NCBI GenBank assembly: GCA_963663675.1 | Contig: OY760498.1 | Coordinates: 1,922,001 to 1,986,000, forward strand | DNA: 64,000 bases | DNA from: CAINVV01 sp963663675 | GTDB lineage: Bacteria > Bacteroidota > Bacteroidia > Bacteroidales > Prolixibacteraceae | Direction: 5' to 3' | Shown: one piece after another, positions 8,910 to 18,004 of the stretch | Layout: each line of letters opens with the position of its first letter | How positions within the stretch are numbered: position 1 is the first letter of the stretch | Notes under the pieces: model-generated | The model's database searches: none | What the model was told of the DNA's origin: nothing | The model's input: the letters and a program-made list of their open reading frames with translations, nothing else | Made by a program: the position numbers and the translations under genes

Positions 8910-9904
8910 CGGACATATTTCTCAAAGAAACCAGCGAGTGTGACCTTAAAATAGTCATTTACCCTTTTGTCGATATCCATGGTATGGGGCCATCCCGGTA
9001 CCGGACAATACACATTGGGAACTCCCAGGCTGTCAAGTTTGTGCTTCAGCAATTCTGCCTGGCTCAGCGGAACCAGGTTATCCCTGGTCCCCTGCAGGAT
9101 GAGGGTCGGGGGGCAGTTTCTGGAAACATAGGTAATCGGAGATGCCTCGACATAAAGCTGCGGGGCTTCCTGGTAAGATTTGGCGATAAATCCCGTGATA
9201 GTAGGATGATTTCTTGCATATTCCGTGGTAAAGTCGGTCGGACCATAAATTTCCACTACCGCCTTGATCTTTTTGCCTTGTTCGACAGAAGCCATCGCGG
9301 AATCCGGTTGAGTTCCGGGTTTCTTCCATCCATAACCTGCCAGCATGGCTAAGTGTGATCCCGCAGAACCACCTATGAGACAAATCCTGTCCGGATCATA
9401 ATTGTATTTGTCTCCGTTTTGATAGAAAAAATTTACGGCATCAGTAATATCTTCCGCACAGGCAGGATAGGGAGCATCTTTGAGCAACCTATAGGATACG
9501 GTGGCAGTAACATATCCCATTTTTGCGAAATGAGTCAGGTAAACCAGGTAATCAGAACGTTTGCCGCTTCTCCATCCGCCTCCATGAATAAAAACCAGCA
9601 ATGGTGCGGGTTTGACAAGACCTTTAGGCTGATAAATATCGAGTTGCAAAGACTTTCCGTTGATATTTTTATATTCTATGTTCTTAATTTCCAACACATT
9701 TTCAGGAACAGGCGGCTCTTTATCTATCATTGATTCCAGACCGGTGACCAGTGCCAATATTGTAGCATTTTCAAAATAGTATCCGGTCGGCGGATTTTCA
9801 GGATGGAGTGCCGACCAGGTCCTTGGAATCAGCATTAATACCGTGAGACAAATCAGAATAATCAATAAACCGTAAAGTATTTTCCTGAGAATTTTGGCAA
9901 ACAT
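8906..9904 (-). CDS. Alpha/beta hydrolase, esterase/lipase family, membrane-anchored
   Basis: An N-terminal hydrophobic helix (about residues 9-27) anchors the protein or serves as a signal. The oxyanion-hole motif HGGGW is at about residue 109, the nucleophile motif GGSAGSH at about 178, and acid and base are probably in TRDNLVPLS and PHTMD near the C-terminus. This arrangement is that of the hormone-sensitive lipase / BD-FAE carboxylesterase group, which cleaves acetyl, feruloyl or other ester decorations on polysaccharides as well as simple esters. A role in deacylating glycans fits the neighbouring sugar genes but is inference. The stop codon lies inside a heptamer tandem array. It is 54 bp downstream of the Tat oxidoreductase gene on the same strand, so the two may be co-transcribed. 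Confidence 0.83.
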   Translation of the reverse strand: MFAKILRKILYGLLIILICLTVLMLIPRTWSALHPENPPTGYYFENATILALVTGLESMIDKEPPVPENVLEIKNIEYKNINGKSLQLDIYQPKGLVKPAPLLVFIHGGGWRSGKRSDYLVYLTHFAKMGYVTATVSYRLLKDAPYPACAEDITDAVNFFYQNGDKYNYDPDRICLIGGSAGSHLAMLAGYGWKKPGTQPDSAMASVEQGKKIKAVVEIYGPTDFTTEYARNHPTITGFIAKSYQEAPQLYVEASPITYVSRNCPPTLILQGTRDNLVPLSQAELLKHKLDSLGVPNVYCPVPGWPHTMDIDKRVNDYFKVTLAGFFEKYVR

Positions 9905-9958
9905 AAATTTGGGATTATTATTGTTATTAAGATTAAATTAACGAACCATTGCAACTAT

Positions 9959-11305
9959 TTACACTTTTGGTTCCCAGCCGTTTTCATAGGTTCTGCTCCA
10001 TAATTTCTGGGCATCCTTGTCTCCGATAATATGTCCGTTTTTGGGATCGACGTGGATATCACGGCCTACGCGCCAGGAGATATTTCCCAGCTGCATGGCA
10101 ACTACGCTTTTGAAACCAAGTTCCACATCACAGTTCGGACGTCGGTTTGTACGGATAGCATCAAGGAAATCCGCCACATGCAGACTGTCCAGTCCGAGGC
10201 TGGGACTTGCAGTATTCCTCCCCTGAACATCACTTTCGGCTACAAGTGATTTAACCTCATCAACTAGTTTGCCGCCGAGGTCATAAATTTTATAGCTGTC
10301 ACCTCCTGTGTCGAGACTGCCTTTTTCTCCATAAAAAATGATACCCCGGTCTTCACCTTCAATCTTTCGGCCGTTACAGCTTCTGTTCTCCCACATCAAG
10401 GAGACACCTCCGGGATAGTCCATTGTGACGATTTGAGTGTCAGGAGTTTCCCAGTCATCTTTAAAATGATACCTGCCACCGACCGAAGTAACCCGGGTTG
10501 GGAAGTCAACGCCGAGGCCCCATCTTGCCACATCCACTTCATGGGTGCCATTGTTAAGAGCCTCTCCGGTGCCCCAGTGCCAGAACCAATGCCAGTTGTA
10601 ATGGATCAGCCCGTCCTTGTACGGAACACGCGGGGCCGGTCCCTGCCACAGGTCGTAATCCAGCCAGACCGGAACCTCTCCGGGTTTGAGGAAGGTCTCC
10701 TTGCGCGTATTGGTGTACCAGGTTTTTGCGAGGTAAACGCGCCCAATTACTCCTTCATGGAGTTTCCGGATTCCCTGTGAAAGTACGGGCGCAGAACGGC
10801 GCTGGGCACCCATCTGCACTATCCTGTCATATTTTCGGGCAGCTTCAATCGCCAGTTCGCCTTCCCTGGGATTATGACTCAGAGGTTTTTCAACGTACAC
10901 ATGCTTACCTGCCTGGCAGCCCATGATTGTCAGGGGTGCATGCCAATGGTCGGGCGTTGCAATGTATATCGCATCAATTTTTTTGTCTTCCAGTACTTTG
11001 CGACAATCTTTTTCAGATTTTGGCGTTTCGGTCTGACCTGCTTTGGCGATAGAATTGATGGCTTTTGGCATGGCTCTTGAGTCTACATCGCAGACAGTAG
11101 ATATAACAGTGTTTTTTTGCCTGGCAAACGTGCCGGACATACTGTTTCCACGTCCGTTCAAACCTATCATGGCTACATAAATCCTGTCATTTGCTCCGAT
11201 AATGTTGTTGTAACTTTTTGCACTAAACCCGAATGCAGTTCCTCCAATGGCCAGTCCGGCCGAAGAGGCTGCAGTATGTCTGATAAAATCACGCCTGTCG
11301 CTCAT
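9959..11305 (-). CDS. Gfo/Idh/MocA family oxidoreductase with Tat signal
   Basis: A Tat-type signal (SDRRDFIRHTAASSAGLAIG) is followed by MIGLNGRGNSM, the Rossmann motif, and VEKPLSHNP with the catalytic lysine of EKP. DHWHAPL and the C-terminal GFKSVVAMQLGN are typical of the secreted Gfo/Idh/MocA oxidoreductases that abound in Bacteroidota and Planctomycetes. Length (448 residues) is normal. The protein probably works in the periplasm on sugars or sugar acids with a tightly bound nicotinamide cofactor. It has the canonical EKP, unlike the SEKS variant of the paralogue at 3187, and no cysteine insertion. It precedes the esterase gene by 54 bp. Confidence 0.86.
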   Translation of the reverse strand: MSDRRDFIRHTAASSAGLAIGGTAFGFSAKSYNNIIGANDRIYVAMIGLNGRGNSMSGTFARQKNTVISTVCDVDSRAMPKAINSIAKAGQTETPKSEKDCRKVLEDKKIDAIYIATPDHWHAPLTIMGCQAGKHVYVEKPLSHNPREGELAIEAARKYDRIVQMGAQRRSAPVLSQGIRKLHEGVIGRVYLAKTWYTNTRKETFLKPGEVPVWLDYDLWQGPAPRVPYKDGLIHYNWHWFWHWGTGEALNNGTHEVDVARWGLGVDFPTRVTSVGGRYHFKDDWETPDTQIVTMDYPGGVSLMWENRSCNGRKIEGEDRGIIFYGEKGSLDTGGDSYKIYDLGGKLVDEVKSLVAESDVQGRNTASPSLGLDSLHVADFLDAIRTNRRPNCDVELGFKSVVAMQLGNISWRVGRDIHVDPKNGHIIGDKDAQKLWSRTYENGWEPKV

Positions 11306-11519
11306 AAGAGTATAATTTAGTTAAAATATTGTTTATAAGTAGCTTATCCTGATTTTCACAAGCCAGGAGGATCGGCAGAGCAGGTCTGCCTGAGGCATCC
11401 TTTACTGGCATAAAATTGAATTAATACTGGATTACCGTAAAATTAGCATTAATTCACTAGGATAAGCTCAAATTTCTTTTGATGGAGTGAATTTTAATCA
11501 ATAATACCTGGAATGAATT

Positions 11520-13682
11520 TTAATGAATGATTTTGTAATACCTGGCCATCCAGTAAGGCAACAGGTATTCATCTCCAGCCAGACGGTTTCCGCCTCCACC
11601 ATTTGAATCCAAAGCGAACGGATTGGTATTGTGCCGTTGCATTTCGCGCTCACCGGGTAAAAGCAAATCTTTGGTTGTTTGCTCACGGAAATTGGCAGGC
11701 AGGTAAACCAGGTCTTTCCTGTGCGAATTTTTGGTCGTATATCGGTCAAGATCACTACAATATTCCCTTAGGTGCCAAAGAGTTGATTCCTGATCGATGT
11801 CTCCGCTGACAGCATAAGTCAGGACATTCCACAAAGCATCCCTTTCCGGTTTTTCAATTTCCCAATGGTCGCGAGCCACCCATTTGTATTTATTCTTTAA
11901 TGAGTCATTAAAGGCATATTTATCTAAAACATAGTAAGTTAAAAATGACATTTCATCATCCGAATGGTTCCAGGAATCACCCATAACCTCAGTTTGGTGG
12001 ACAAACTCCGTTGTGCGCTGGATGGTTTTCATCGGAATCATGATATTGTGGAGGTATCCGTATTTGTCCATCATCTTGAAAGCCTCCTTTTTATAACGCT
12101 CCTTTCCAGTCAGGGAGTATGCCAGCTGCAACCCGGCAATAAGGTGGGCGCTGTTCAATTTCCTGTCGGAAACATAAGGTGCATAGGCGTTGACATATTC
12201 GGGATTCCAGCGGCCCCATTTGGTTGGTTTTCCGTCAATATCAACAAAATAGTAGTTGTTGTCCAGGATGTGTGTCATGATCGCATCGATGAAATTGGCA
12301 ACCCTCTTTTTTTCTGCATCTGTTTTAGCAATGAATTTATCCATTACTGTTGCAACAAACAGATAACCAATGTATTCATCGCTACTGGTGGTACCTTTCC
12401 AGTCCCATTCCGGATCTTTTGCATGGCGCCATACTATAGTATCATTGATGATGCCACTTCTTTCGAAGGTCCTGGAAGGAAATCCTTTCAATGAATTTAT
12501 TGAGAGAAGTCGTTCAAATGCTTCAAACGACTCCCATACATATCTTTTGGCTACCTCTTCACCGGTAGTCGCATATCTGAATGCCTGGCTGCCAAGATAA
12601 AGCGTTGTCCACAAGCCGTCGTTGTCGTTATCTGTGGCCTTTGCTGTAGAAAGGTCACCTGGAATGCCATACTCGATTTCGCATACAAATCCGTATCTCA
12701 AATGATACTTCCGGATATCATCCTGGATCTTTTTTGTTTTTTCAGCAAGAGTCGTTGTTTCGAACAAGATTTTATTAAGTCCGGAAGGGGACAACATATA
12801 TACATTACCCGATTCGTCAGATTTCATGTCAATGATCCTGCTGTTATCCAGCCAGCGCTTGCCTTCAAAATAGCGATAACGGCCGGGTTCTTCACGATAG
12901 GCACCGTCGTTCGTGGAACACCAGAGTTTGTCGTTTACGTAAATCAGGTCGGATATCGCCGGGACAGGCAAATCCTTTTTCAGCTCTTTTATTTTTTTAC
13001 CGGAGGCAGGGTCCAGGACAAGGTAACCAACCTCAGTGCCAACAAACAGTTTGTCAGTCGTAAATGCCATTGAGGTCAGTTTTTCACCCCTGAAGAGTAA
13101 TTTCCATTCATTTTGGTTCAGTACATAAATGGAACCGGCAGACAGGTAATAAAATTTGTCTTTGAAAACATACCACTTCAATGGCTTTTCAACGGGTGCA
13201 ACAACGTCTGATTCTTTCAACGACTTGTTGTAAATGGACACTTTTGAGTCGCCTGCGAGCAATATCCTGCCTGAATTGTTTACCAGGATATGCTGATAGG
13301 TATTTTCCGGAATCCTGGCGAATATGGTGCCAGCATGTGCATTGGTTAAAAAACGGTCAGAATATAAATAGTACAGGTATCCCTGGTTTTCCTGGATGGT
13401 AATATCAACGGGTTTCATATCAGACAGTTTCCTGTACAGGAGATCTTTTGAAATCGTGGTACCATTGAAATCACGGTATAAACCATTGTCAGTCAATACG
13501 TAAACATTGTTGTTGTAATCAATTTCAACTTTTATCAGCCTGGCATTTTTCAATTCAGGAGCCATGATATACTTGACTGATTCAGCCTGTTTAAATGGTT
13601 CATCTTTAACTTGTCCAACGGAGAGCACCGGCAGGAAAAGCATTATCCATACCAGGGAATAGAATTTTTTAATCAAACTCAT
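11520..13682 (-). CDS. Secreted propeller plus alpha-toroid protein of unknown function (paralogue of the one at 29762)
   Basis: I do not recognise a named family. A signal peptide (about 24 residues, ending VGQ) precedes about 300 residues of beta-propeller-like repeats with LYRDFNG, VGTEVGYLVLDP and CSTNDGAYRE, similar to the propeller of hybrid two-component sensors. From about residue 340 the protein is helix-rich, with GFPSRTFERSG, DPEWDWKGTTSSDEYIGY, WNHSDDEMSF and a C-terminal YLLPYWMARYYK, suggesting an (alpha/alpha) toroid as in glycosidases, lyases and epimerases. A DNDNDGLWT string at the junction resembles a DxDxDG calcium loop. The paralogue at 29762-31993 shares all of these motifs. 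A role in glycan breakdown is inferred from architecture and neighbours. Confidence 0.7.
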   Translation of the reverse strand: MSLIKKFYSLVWIMLFLPVLSVGQVKDEPFKQAESVKYIMAPELKNARLIKVEIDYNNNVYVLTDNGLYRDFNGTTISKDLLYRKLSDMKPVDITIQENQGYLYYLYSDRFLTNAHAGTIFARIPENTYQHILVNNSGRILLAGDSKVSIYNKSLKESDVVAPVEKPLKWYVFKDKFYYLSAGSIYVLNQNEWKLLFRGEKLTSMAFTTDKLFVGTEVGYLVLDPASGKKIKELKKDLPVPAISDLIYVNDKLWCSTNDGAYREEPGRYRYFEGKRWLDNSRIIDMKSDESGNVYMLSPSGLNKILFETTTLAEKTKKIQDDIRKYHLRYGFVCEIEYGIPGDLSTAKATDNDNDGLWTTLYLGSQAFRYATTGEEVAKRYVWESFEAFERLLSINSLKGFPSRTFERSGIINDTIVWRHAKDPEWDWKGTTSSDEYIGYLFVATVMDKFIAKTDAEKKRVANFIDAIMTHILDNNYYFVDIDGKPTKWGRWNPEYVNAYAPYVSDRKLNSAHLIAGLQLAYSLTGKERYKKEAFKMMDKYGYLHNIMIPMKTIQRTTEFVHQTEVMGDSWNHSDDEMSFLTYYVLDKYAFNDSLKNKYKWVARDHWEIEKPERDALWNVLTYAVSGDIDQESTLWHLREYCSDLDRYTTKNSHRKDLVYLPANFREQTTKDLLLPGEREMQRHNTNPFALDSNGGGGNRLAGDEYLLPYWMARYYKIIH

Positions 13683-14078
13683 AATAGTAATTTAATAGTG
13701 ATGTAGTAGTTGTGCAATGTGTTAATTACCTGTTATTTAGTTTTATGTTGAAATACTGCAGGTTTTTTGTAAGCAGATCCGGACGCATTTGGTTAATCAA
13801 CTAATTCGCATGCAATTTGGCAAGTTTCGATGACATTTTTTACTGTTTTCATTCCAATTGCTTATGGAATATTATCTTGGAGACACACTGTTGGTGATTG
13901 AAAACAACACTATAATTGCTATCTTGGTAGTGATTCAGATTCGCCTGATGAGTCCCTGAAATAGCCATGATGAAATGTTCACTACCCAAAAATGATTATA
14001 TGGCTGTTCGCTTCGCTGATCTTCGGTTTCATCCGGCAATTAGAAAACCAAATATTTTCAAATGAAACCCAGACTAAG
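13683..14078. other. Divergent intergenic region, 396 bp
   Basis: It separates the minus-strand propeller/toroid gene from the plus-strand glycosidase-like gene, so both promoters should lie here. A possible in-frame upstream extension of the plus-strand gene (from 13992) is not favoured because the signal peptide begins at 14079. No clear promoter motif or repeat was found. Confidence 0.5.
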
Positions 14079-15407
14079 ATGAGCCGTATATTTTTGTCAG
14101 TCACATTGTTACTTGTGTTTTTTAACGCCATGGCACAGGAAAAAACGGTCCATGAACTTCTGTCCAAAAGTGACCTGGATTTTTTGGCAGGTATTACCAG
14201 GGATGTAGTTGAGGCTTCGAGGATCTTACCCGGACAGAAGATTTCAAAGGATTTCGGAGCTAACCGGACCGGTGGTACCCTGATACGACCGGGAGGGCGG
14301 GATTGTTATCCCGCTTTCTGGATACGTGATTATGCTATGTCGCTGGAATGCGGTTATATTACTTTAGAGGAACAGAAACACATGCTGGTGCTTACTGCCT
14401 CTACGCAGTGCGACCAGACCTGGATAACAGATGCCGGGAGCATGGTCCCGCTGGGTGCAATCGCCGATCATATCAGGATCGACGACAGCAAGCCAGTCTA
14501 TTTCCCGGGAACATACGACTACAAAGGTCAAGGCGGAAAAACTTTCGGATTGTTTCCTCCTTATTGTGACGACTTCTTTTTTGTTCATATGGCCTGGTTT
14601 TATGCAAAAAGTGCACAATCAGGCGATTTTATGACAATGGAGATAAATGGAACAAGATTGGCCGACCGGTTGGAAATGGCCTTCAGGGTTCCGCCTACCA
14701 GGCTGAATGGCGTATTGGTTTCTACAACTGATGATTACAGGGGTATAGATTTTGGTTTCAGGGATGTGATTACCATCACCGGGGACCTCTGTATGCCTTC
14801 AATTCTAAAGTACAGGGCAGCAATTGAAATGGCAGAATTGTTTGAAATGATCGGTAAAAAAGGGAAAGTACAGGAATACAGGAGTATAGCCGGAAGACTT
14901 AAAGGCGAGATTCCGGATAAATTTTCTGATAGCCGGGGAATGTTGCTGGCATCAACCGGAACAAGCAGCCAGGCAGATGTCTGGAGCACTGTTCTAGCTG
15001 TTCATTTTGGCATCCTGGAGGGTGAAAGACTTGAGAAATCATGCCGTTTCCTTGCTGATTCCTATAAAAAAGGCCTCCTGGCAAGCAGGGGTAATATCAG
15101 GCATATCCTTACAACAGATGACTTCAGTATTTCAACTGCCTGGGAAAAAAGCCTTGTCAAAAAAAATAACTACCAGAACGGCGCCTGGTGGGGAACGGCA
15201 ACAGGCTGGGTTTGTGAGGCTATCGCAAAAGTCGATTTTGAAAGCTCACAAAAACTGGCCAAAGAATACATCGGGGACCTTCGTGCGGGTGATTTCAGGA
15301 AAGGTATTGAATTTGGCGCTCCGTGGGAGTGTTACAACGAACTTGCCCCACAGAACGCCGTTTACATGACAACTGTTACAAGTCCTTATATTGTATTTAA
15401 AAAATGA
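14079..15407 (+). CDS. Secreted six-hairpin glycosidase-like protein
   Basis: The start at 14079 gives an orthodox signal peptide (MSRIFLSVTLLLVFFNAMAQ); an open frame continues 29 codons further upstream but would place a non-signal extension in front. The body contains GGRDCYPAFWIRDYAMSLE near residue 70, TSTSQ-like and WST segments, and WGTATGWVCEAIAKVD near the C-terminus, features of (alpha/alpha)6 six-hairpin glycosidases such as metal-independent alpha-mannosidases or trehalase-like enzymes. RDYA and the late GAPWECYNE may hold the acidic catalytic residues, but I cannot assign them. Length is 442 residues. It is divergent from the propeller/toroid gene and probably acts on the same glycan. 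Confidence 0.68.
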   Translation: MSRIFLSVTLLLVFFNAMAQEKTVHELLSKSDLDFLAGITRDVVEASRILPGQKISKDFGANRTGGTLIRPGGRDCYPAFWIRDYAMSLECGYITLEEQKHMLVLTASTQCDQTWITDAGSMVPLGAIADHIRIDDSKPVYFPGTYDYKGQGGKTFGLFPPYCDDFFFVHMAWFYAKSAQSGDFMTMEINGTRLADRLEMAFRVPPTRLNGVLVSTTDDYRGIDFGFRDVITITGDLCMPSILKYRAAIEMAELFEMIGKKGKVQEYRSIAGRLKGEIPDKFSDSRGMLLASTGTSSQADVWSTVLAVHFGILEGERLEKSCRFLADSYKKGLLASRGNIRHILTTDDFSISTAWEKSLVKKNNYQNGAWWGTATGWVCEAIAKVDFESSQKLAKEYIGDLRAGDFRKGIEFGAPWECYNELAPQNAVYMTTVTSPYIVFKK

Positions 15408-16053
15408 AAAAGGTGCGAACTGACATGTCAGAACCAGGTTTCTACCTGACTTTGGATTATCAATCATCCTGATCCGGAATAAAATTTGCCGCTGTACCAA
15501 AAACCATCAGCTCTTCCTAATATACAAACAGATTTTAATTGAGAGGGACGAAAAATCATCCCTTCAGGGGTGAAATTGTAAAAATCTTGACCGGCATAGC
15601 CCCATTTTTTGTCTTTTTTTTTATGAATTGATTTTTAGTTTTGCTAATAATTTTAATTCGGTACCATTTTTTTTCATTTCAGAGAGATATATAACCATTT
15701 AAAAAAGAAAATTTTGTATTAACATGGATTCAATATTCACGTAAAAACTGTACCGGTTTTAAGAATTGTGATGAAAACAAAAAATATTATTCGTAGTTTT
15801 ATCCTAATCGTTGGACTAATCAGATTTGTGAAATTTGATGCAGGGGAAATCCTGTTTGTACGGGATCAAATTGCTTGATTTAATGCTTTTGATTTTTTCA
15901 ATTAGCAGGTTGGAAGCATAATTAACCAGGATAAAAGCGAAGAGTTTATCGGATGAAAGTGCAGTTTTCAGAGTGAAATGTATCACTTTGAATTCTGGTT
16001 CATTCGTCAAGCCCTTATTAAATATATAGTTAATTCCGATAAATAATATACCT
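15408..16053. other. Intergenic region, 646 bp, with possible structured RNA segment
   Basis: This is the largest gap in the window. At 15420-15431 is a perfect 12-base palindrome (ctgacatgtcag), followed by a small hairpin with arms CAGGT and ACCTG at 15435-15448, a plausible weak terminator for the upstream gene. A relatively GC-rich patch at about 15540-15600 contains gggacg...atccc and cccttcagggg, then T-runs at 15604-15610 and a T9 at about 15614. The remainder is AT-rich. Frames on either strand here are short and non-coding in composition. Confidence 0.45.
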
Positions 16054-17016
16054 ATGAGTGATAATATGTCATCAGAAGAACAAAACAATGCAAATAAAGC
16101 TAAGGAAAGCGCCGATTCCCGCCGGACTTTTTTCAAAAGGTTTGGACTGATTGGAGCTGCCGCTGCAGCAGGTGGAGCGGCCATATATACAGGTTTTGAA
16201 TACCAGGAAACAAAACCGAACCATGATATGGTGAAAGTTCTGACACCAGATAACAAACTGGTGGAGGTACCTCGTGATCAGGTGAAGAACATCAAAGTAG
16301 ATGTAGCCCGTCTGACTAAGATGGGCAGGGAAGGTTTAGCCGGCCGTCGTTGGGTAATGGTTATCGACCTCGCCAAATGCAGGAATGCACGTAAATGCAT
16401 TCAGGCCTGCCAGGGCGCGCATCATCTGCGCCCGTACGAGTATCATATCAACACACTGGTCATGCAGGAATCTGAAAATACGGCCCCGTATTACATGCCA
16501 AAACCCTGTCAGCATTGTGATAATCCCCCTTGTGTTGCCGTTTGTCCGGTTGACGCGACATTCAAGCGCCAGGATGGGATTGTGTTGATTGACAACGAAA
16601 GATGCATAGGTTGTCGTTTTTGTGTGGCTGCTTGCCCTTATTCAGCTCGTATGTTCCATTGGGAAGAACCAATGATGGCTGAAGCAGACAAAGGGAAGGA
16701 GTACAACATCGAACTGAATGTTCCCCAGAAAAAGGGTACCATTTCCAAATGTCTGTTCAGTGCAGACAGGCTGCGTGAAGGAAAATTGCCTTATTGTGTA
16801 TCTTCCTGTCCGAATGGAGTATATTATTTTGGTGATGAAAACCAGGATGCCGTTACAAATGGAACAACAAAAGAGACTTTCCGTTTAAGTGAATTGTTGA
16901 GTGCCAATGGTGGTTACCATCTGATGCCCGAACTTGGTACAAAACCAAGAGTCTTTTACTTGCCACCCAAAAACAGGTTGTTTGAGTTTAAAGATGAAAG
17001 AGAATCAAATACTTAA
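16054..17016 (+). CDS. Exported four-motif Fe-S ferredoxin-like electron-transfer protein
   Basis: The N-terminus has a Tat-type signal (SRRTFFKRFGLIG with a hydrophobic segment). Four ferredoxin-type cysteine motifs follow, as in the DmsB/PsrB/HybA electron-transfer subunits. Motifs II (CQHCDNPPCVAVCP) and III (CIGCRFCVAACP) are complete. Motif I is CRNARKCIQAC, with alanine (A112) where the second cysteine should be, and motif IV begins CLFS, with serine (S236) instead of cysteine. Two of the four clusters may thus be [3Fe-4S], serine-ligated or absent. No molybdopterin or NrfD partner is nearby; instead a cytochrome c and cytochrome oxidase follow. It probably passes electrons to the oxidase module, but its donor is unknown. 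Confidence 0.82.
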   Translation: MSDNMSSEEQNNANKAKESADSRRTFFKRFGLIGAAAAAGGAAIYTGFEYQETKPNHDMVKVLTPDNKLVEVPRDQVKNIKVDVARLTKMGREGLAGRRWVMVIDLAKCRNARKCIQACQGAHHLRPYEYHINTLVMQESENTAPYYMPKPCQHCDNPPCVAVCPVDATFKRQDGIVLIDNERCIGCRFCVAACPYSARMFHWEEPMMAEADKGKEYNIELNVPQKKGTISKCLFSADRLREGKLPYCVSSCPNGVYYFGDENQDAVTNGTTKETFRLSELLSANGGYHLMPELGTKPRVFYLPPKNRLFEFKDERESNT

Positions 17017-17079
17017 GGATTAAATATAGCAGATTATATCTGAGTTCCATCTGATTGATTATATAAACTTTTTTATGAT

Positions 17080-17973
17080 ATGAAGAAATATTTTTTGTTT
17101 CTGGGTTTTTTCTTCTTTGTAAGCATGCATTTATCGGCTCAGGAATGGACTGTCCCTGCAGATGAAGCAGGAAAACTCAGCCCTTTTGCTTTTTCTGATT
17201 CTACCAGGCAAGCGGGAGGAGTCCTTTATAACACCAACTGTAAGTCTTGCCATGGCGATCCGGGGAAAAACAATGTTGTTAAACTGGTGCCTCTTCCTCC
17301 GGATCCTGCGTCAGACCAGATGCAAAAAAATTCGGACGGGGCTATTCATTACAAGCTTACAAACGGCCGCGGACTGATGCCTTCATTTAAAAACACCCTG
17401 ACAATGACTGATACGTGGAAGATTATTTCATTTATCAGGAGTTTCAATGAAAAATATGTGCAGGAAGTTGCCAAAAAAACGGATTTAGGTACCTCGTTTC
17501 AAAACGTAAAGATTTTGTTAACCTTTAATAAGGAGACTAACCAGGTAAAGGTAATGCCCACCTATTCAAAGGATAACAAACAACAGATTGTGGTTGGAGC
17601 AGAAATTAAGCTGTTTGTCAAAAGATATTTTGGCAATTTGATGATAGATGGAGTAAAAAACACTGATAATCAAGGTGTTGCATATTTTGATTTTCCCAAA
17701 AACCTTCCCGGGGATTCCCTTGGTATAGTACATCTTTTGGCCAAACCTACGGATGAAACCGCTTTTGGAGAGGCAAAAGCTGATACATCCCTTTCAATCG
17801 GCGTGGCAACATACAGACCCCCTTTAAATGAGCCCAGGGCGCTCTGGAATGTAGTTTCAAAAGCACCAATTTGGTTGCTGCTGACTTATTCCTTAACGGT
17901 TCTTGCAGTATGGGGTTTAATCTTTTATATATTACTTGAGCTCAGACGCATATTCAAATCCGGCGTAAATTAG
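17080..17973 (+). CDS. Membrane-anchored mono-heme cytochrome c
   Basis: A cleavable signal peptide (about 20 residues, ending LSAQ) is followed by a cytochrome c domain with the heme motif CKSCH at about residue 53 and a likely axial methionine in GLMPSF. The middle of the protein (about residues 130-245) looks like a beta-sandwich, and a C-terminal transmembrane helix (about 265-290, ending in ELRRIFKSG) anchors it in the inner membrane with the heme facing the periplasm. It lies between the Fe-S protein (63 bp upstream) and SCO1 (31 bp downstream), so it probably carries electrons between the Fe-S protein or quinol-oxidising partners and the caa3 oxidase. Confidence 0.85.
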   Translation: MKKYFLFLGFFFFVSMHLSAQEWTVPADEAGKLSPFAFSDSTRQAGGVLYNTNCKSCHGDPGKNNVVKLVPLPPDPASDQMQKNSDGAIHYKLTNGRGLMPSFKNTLTMTDTWKIISFIRSFNEKYVQEVAKKTDLGTSFQNVKILLTFNKETNQVKVMPTYSKDNKQQIVVGAEIKLFVKRYFGNLMIDGVKNTDNQGVAYFDFPKNLPGDSLGIVHLLAKPTDETAFGEAKADTSLSIGVATYRPPLNEPRALWNVVSKAPIWLLLTYSLTVLAVWGLIFYILLELRRIFKSGVN

Positions 17974-18004
17974 GATTTTACCTTGAACATCAATTATTAA
18001 TCAA

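Noticed and set aside
15816..16256. Open frame of 146 codons on the minus strand before and within the Fe-S gene
   Set aside because: It overlaps the Tat signal of a clearly real gene and has no recognisable domain or export signal.
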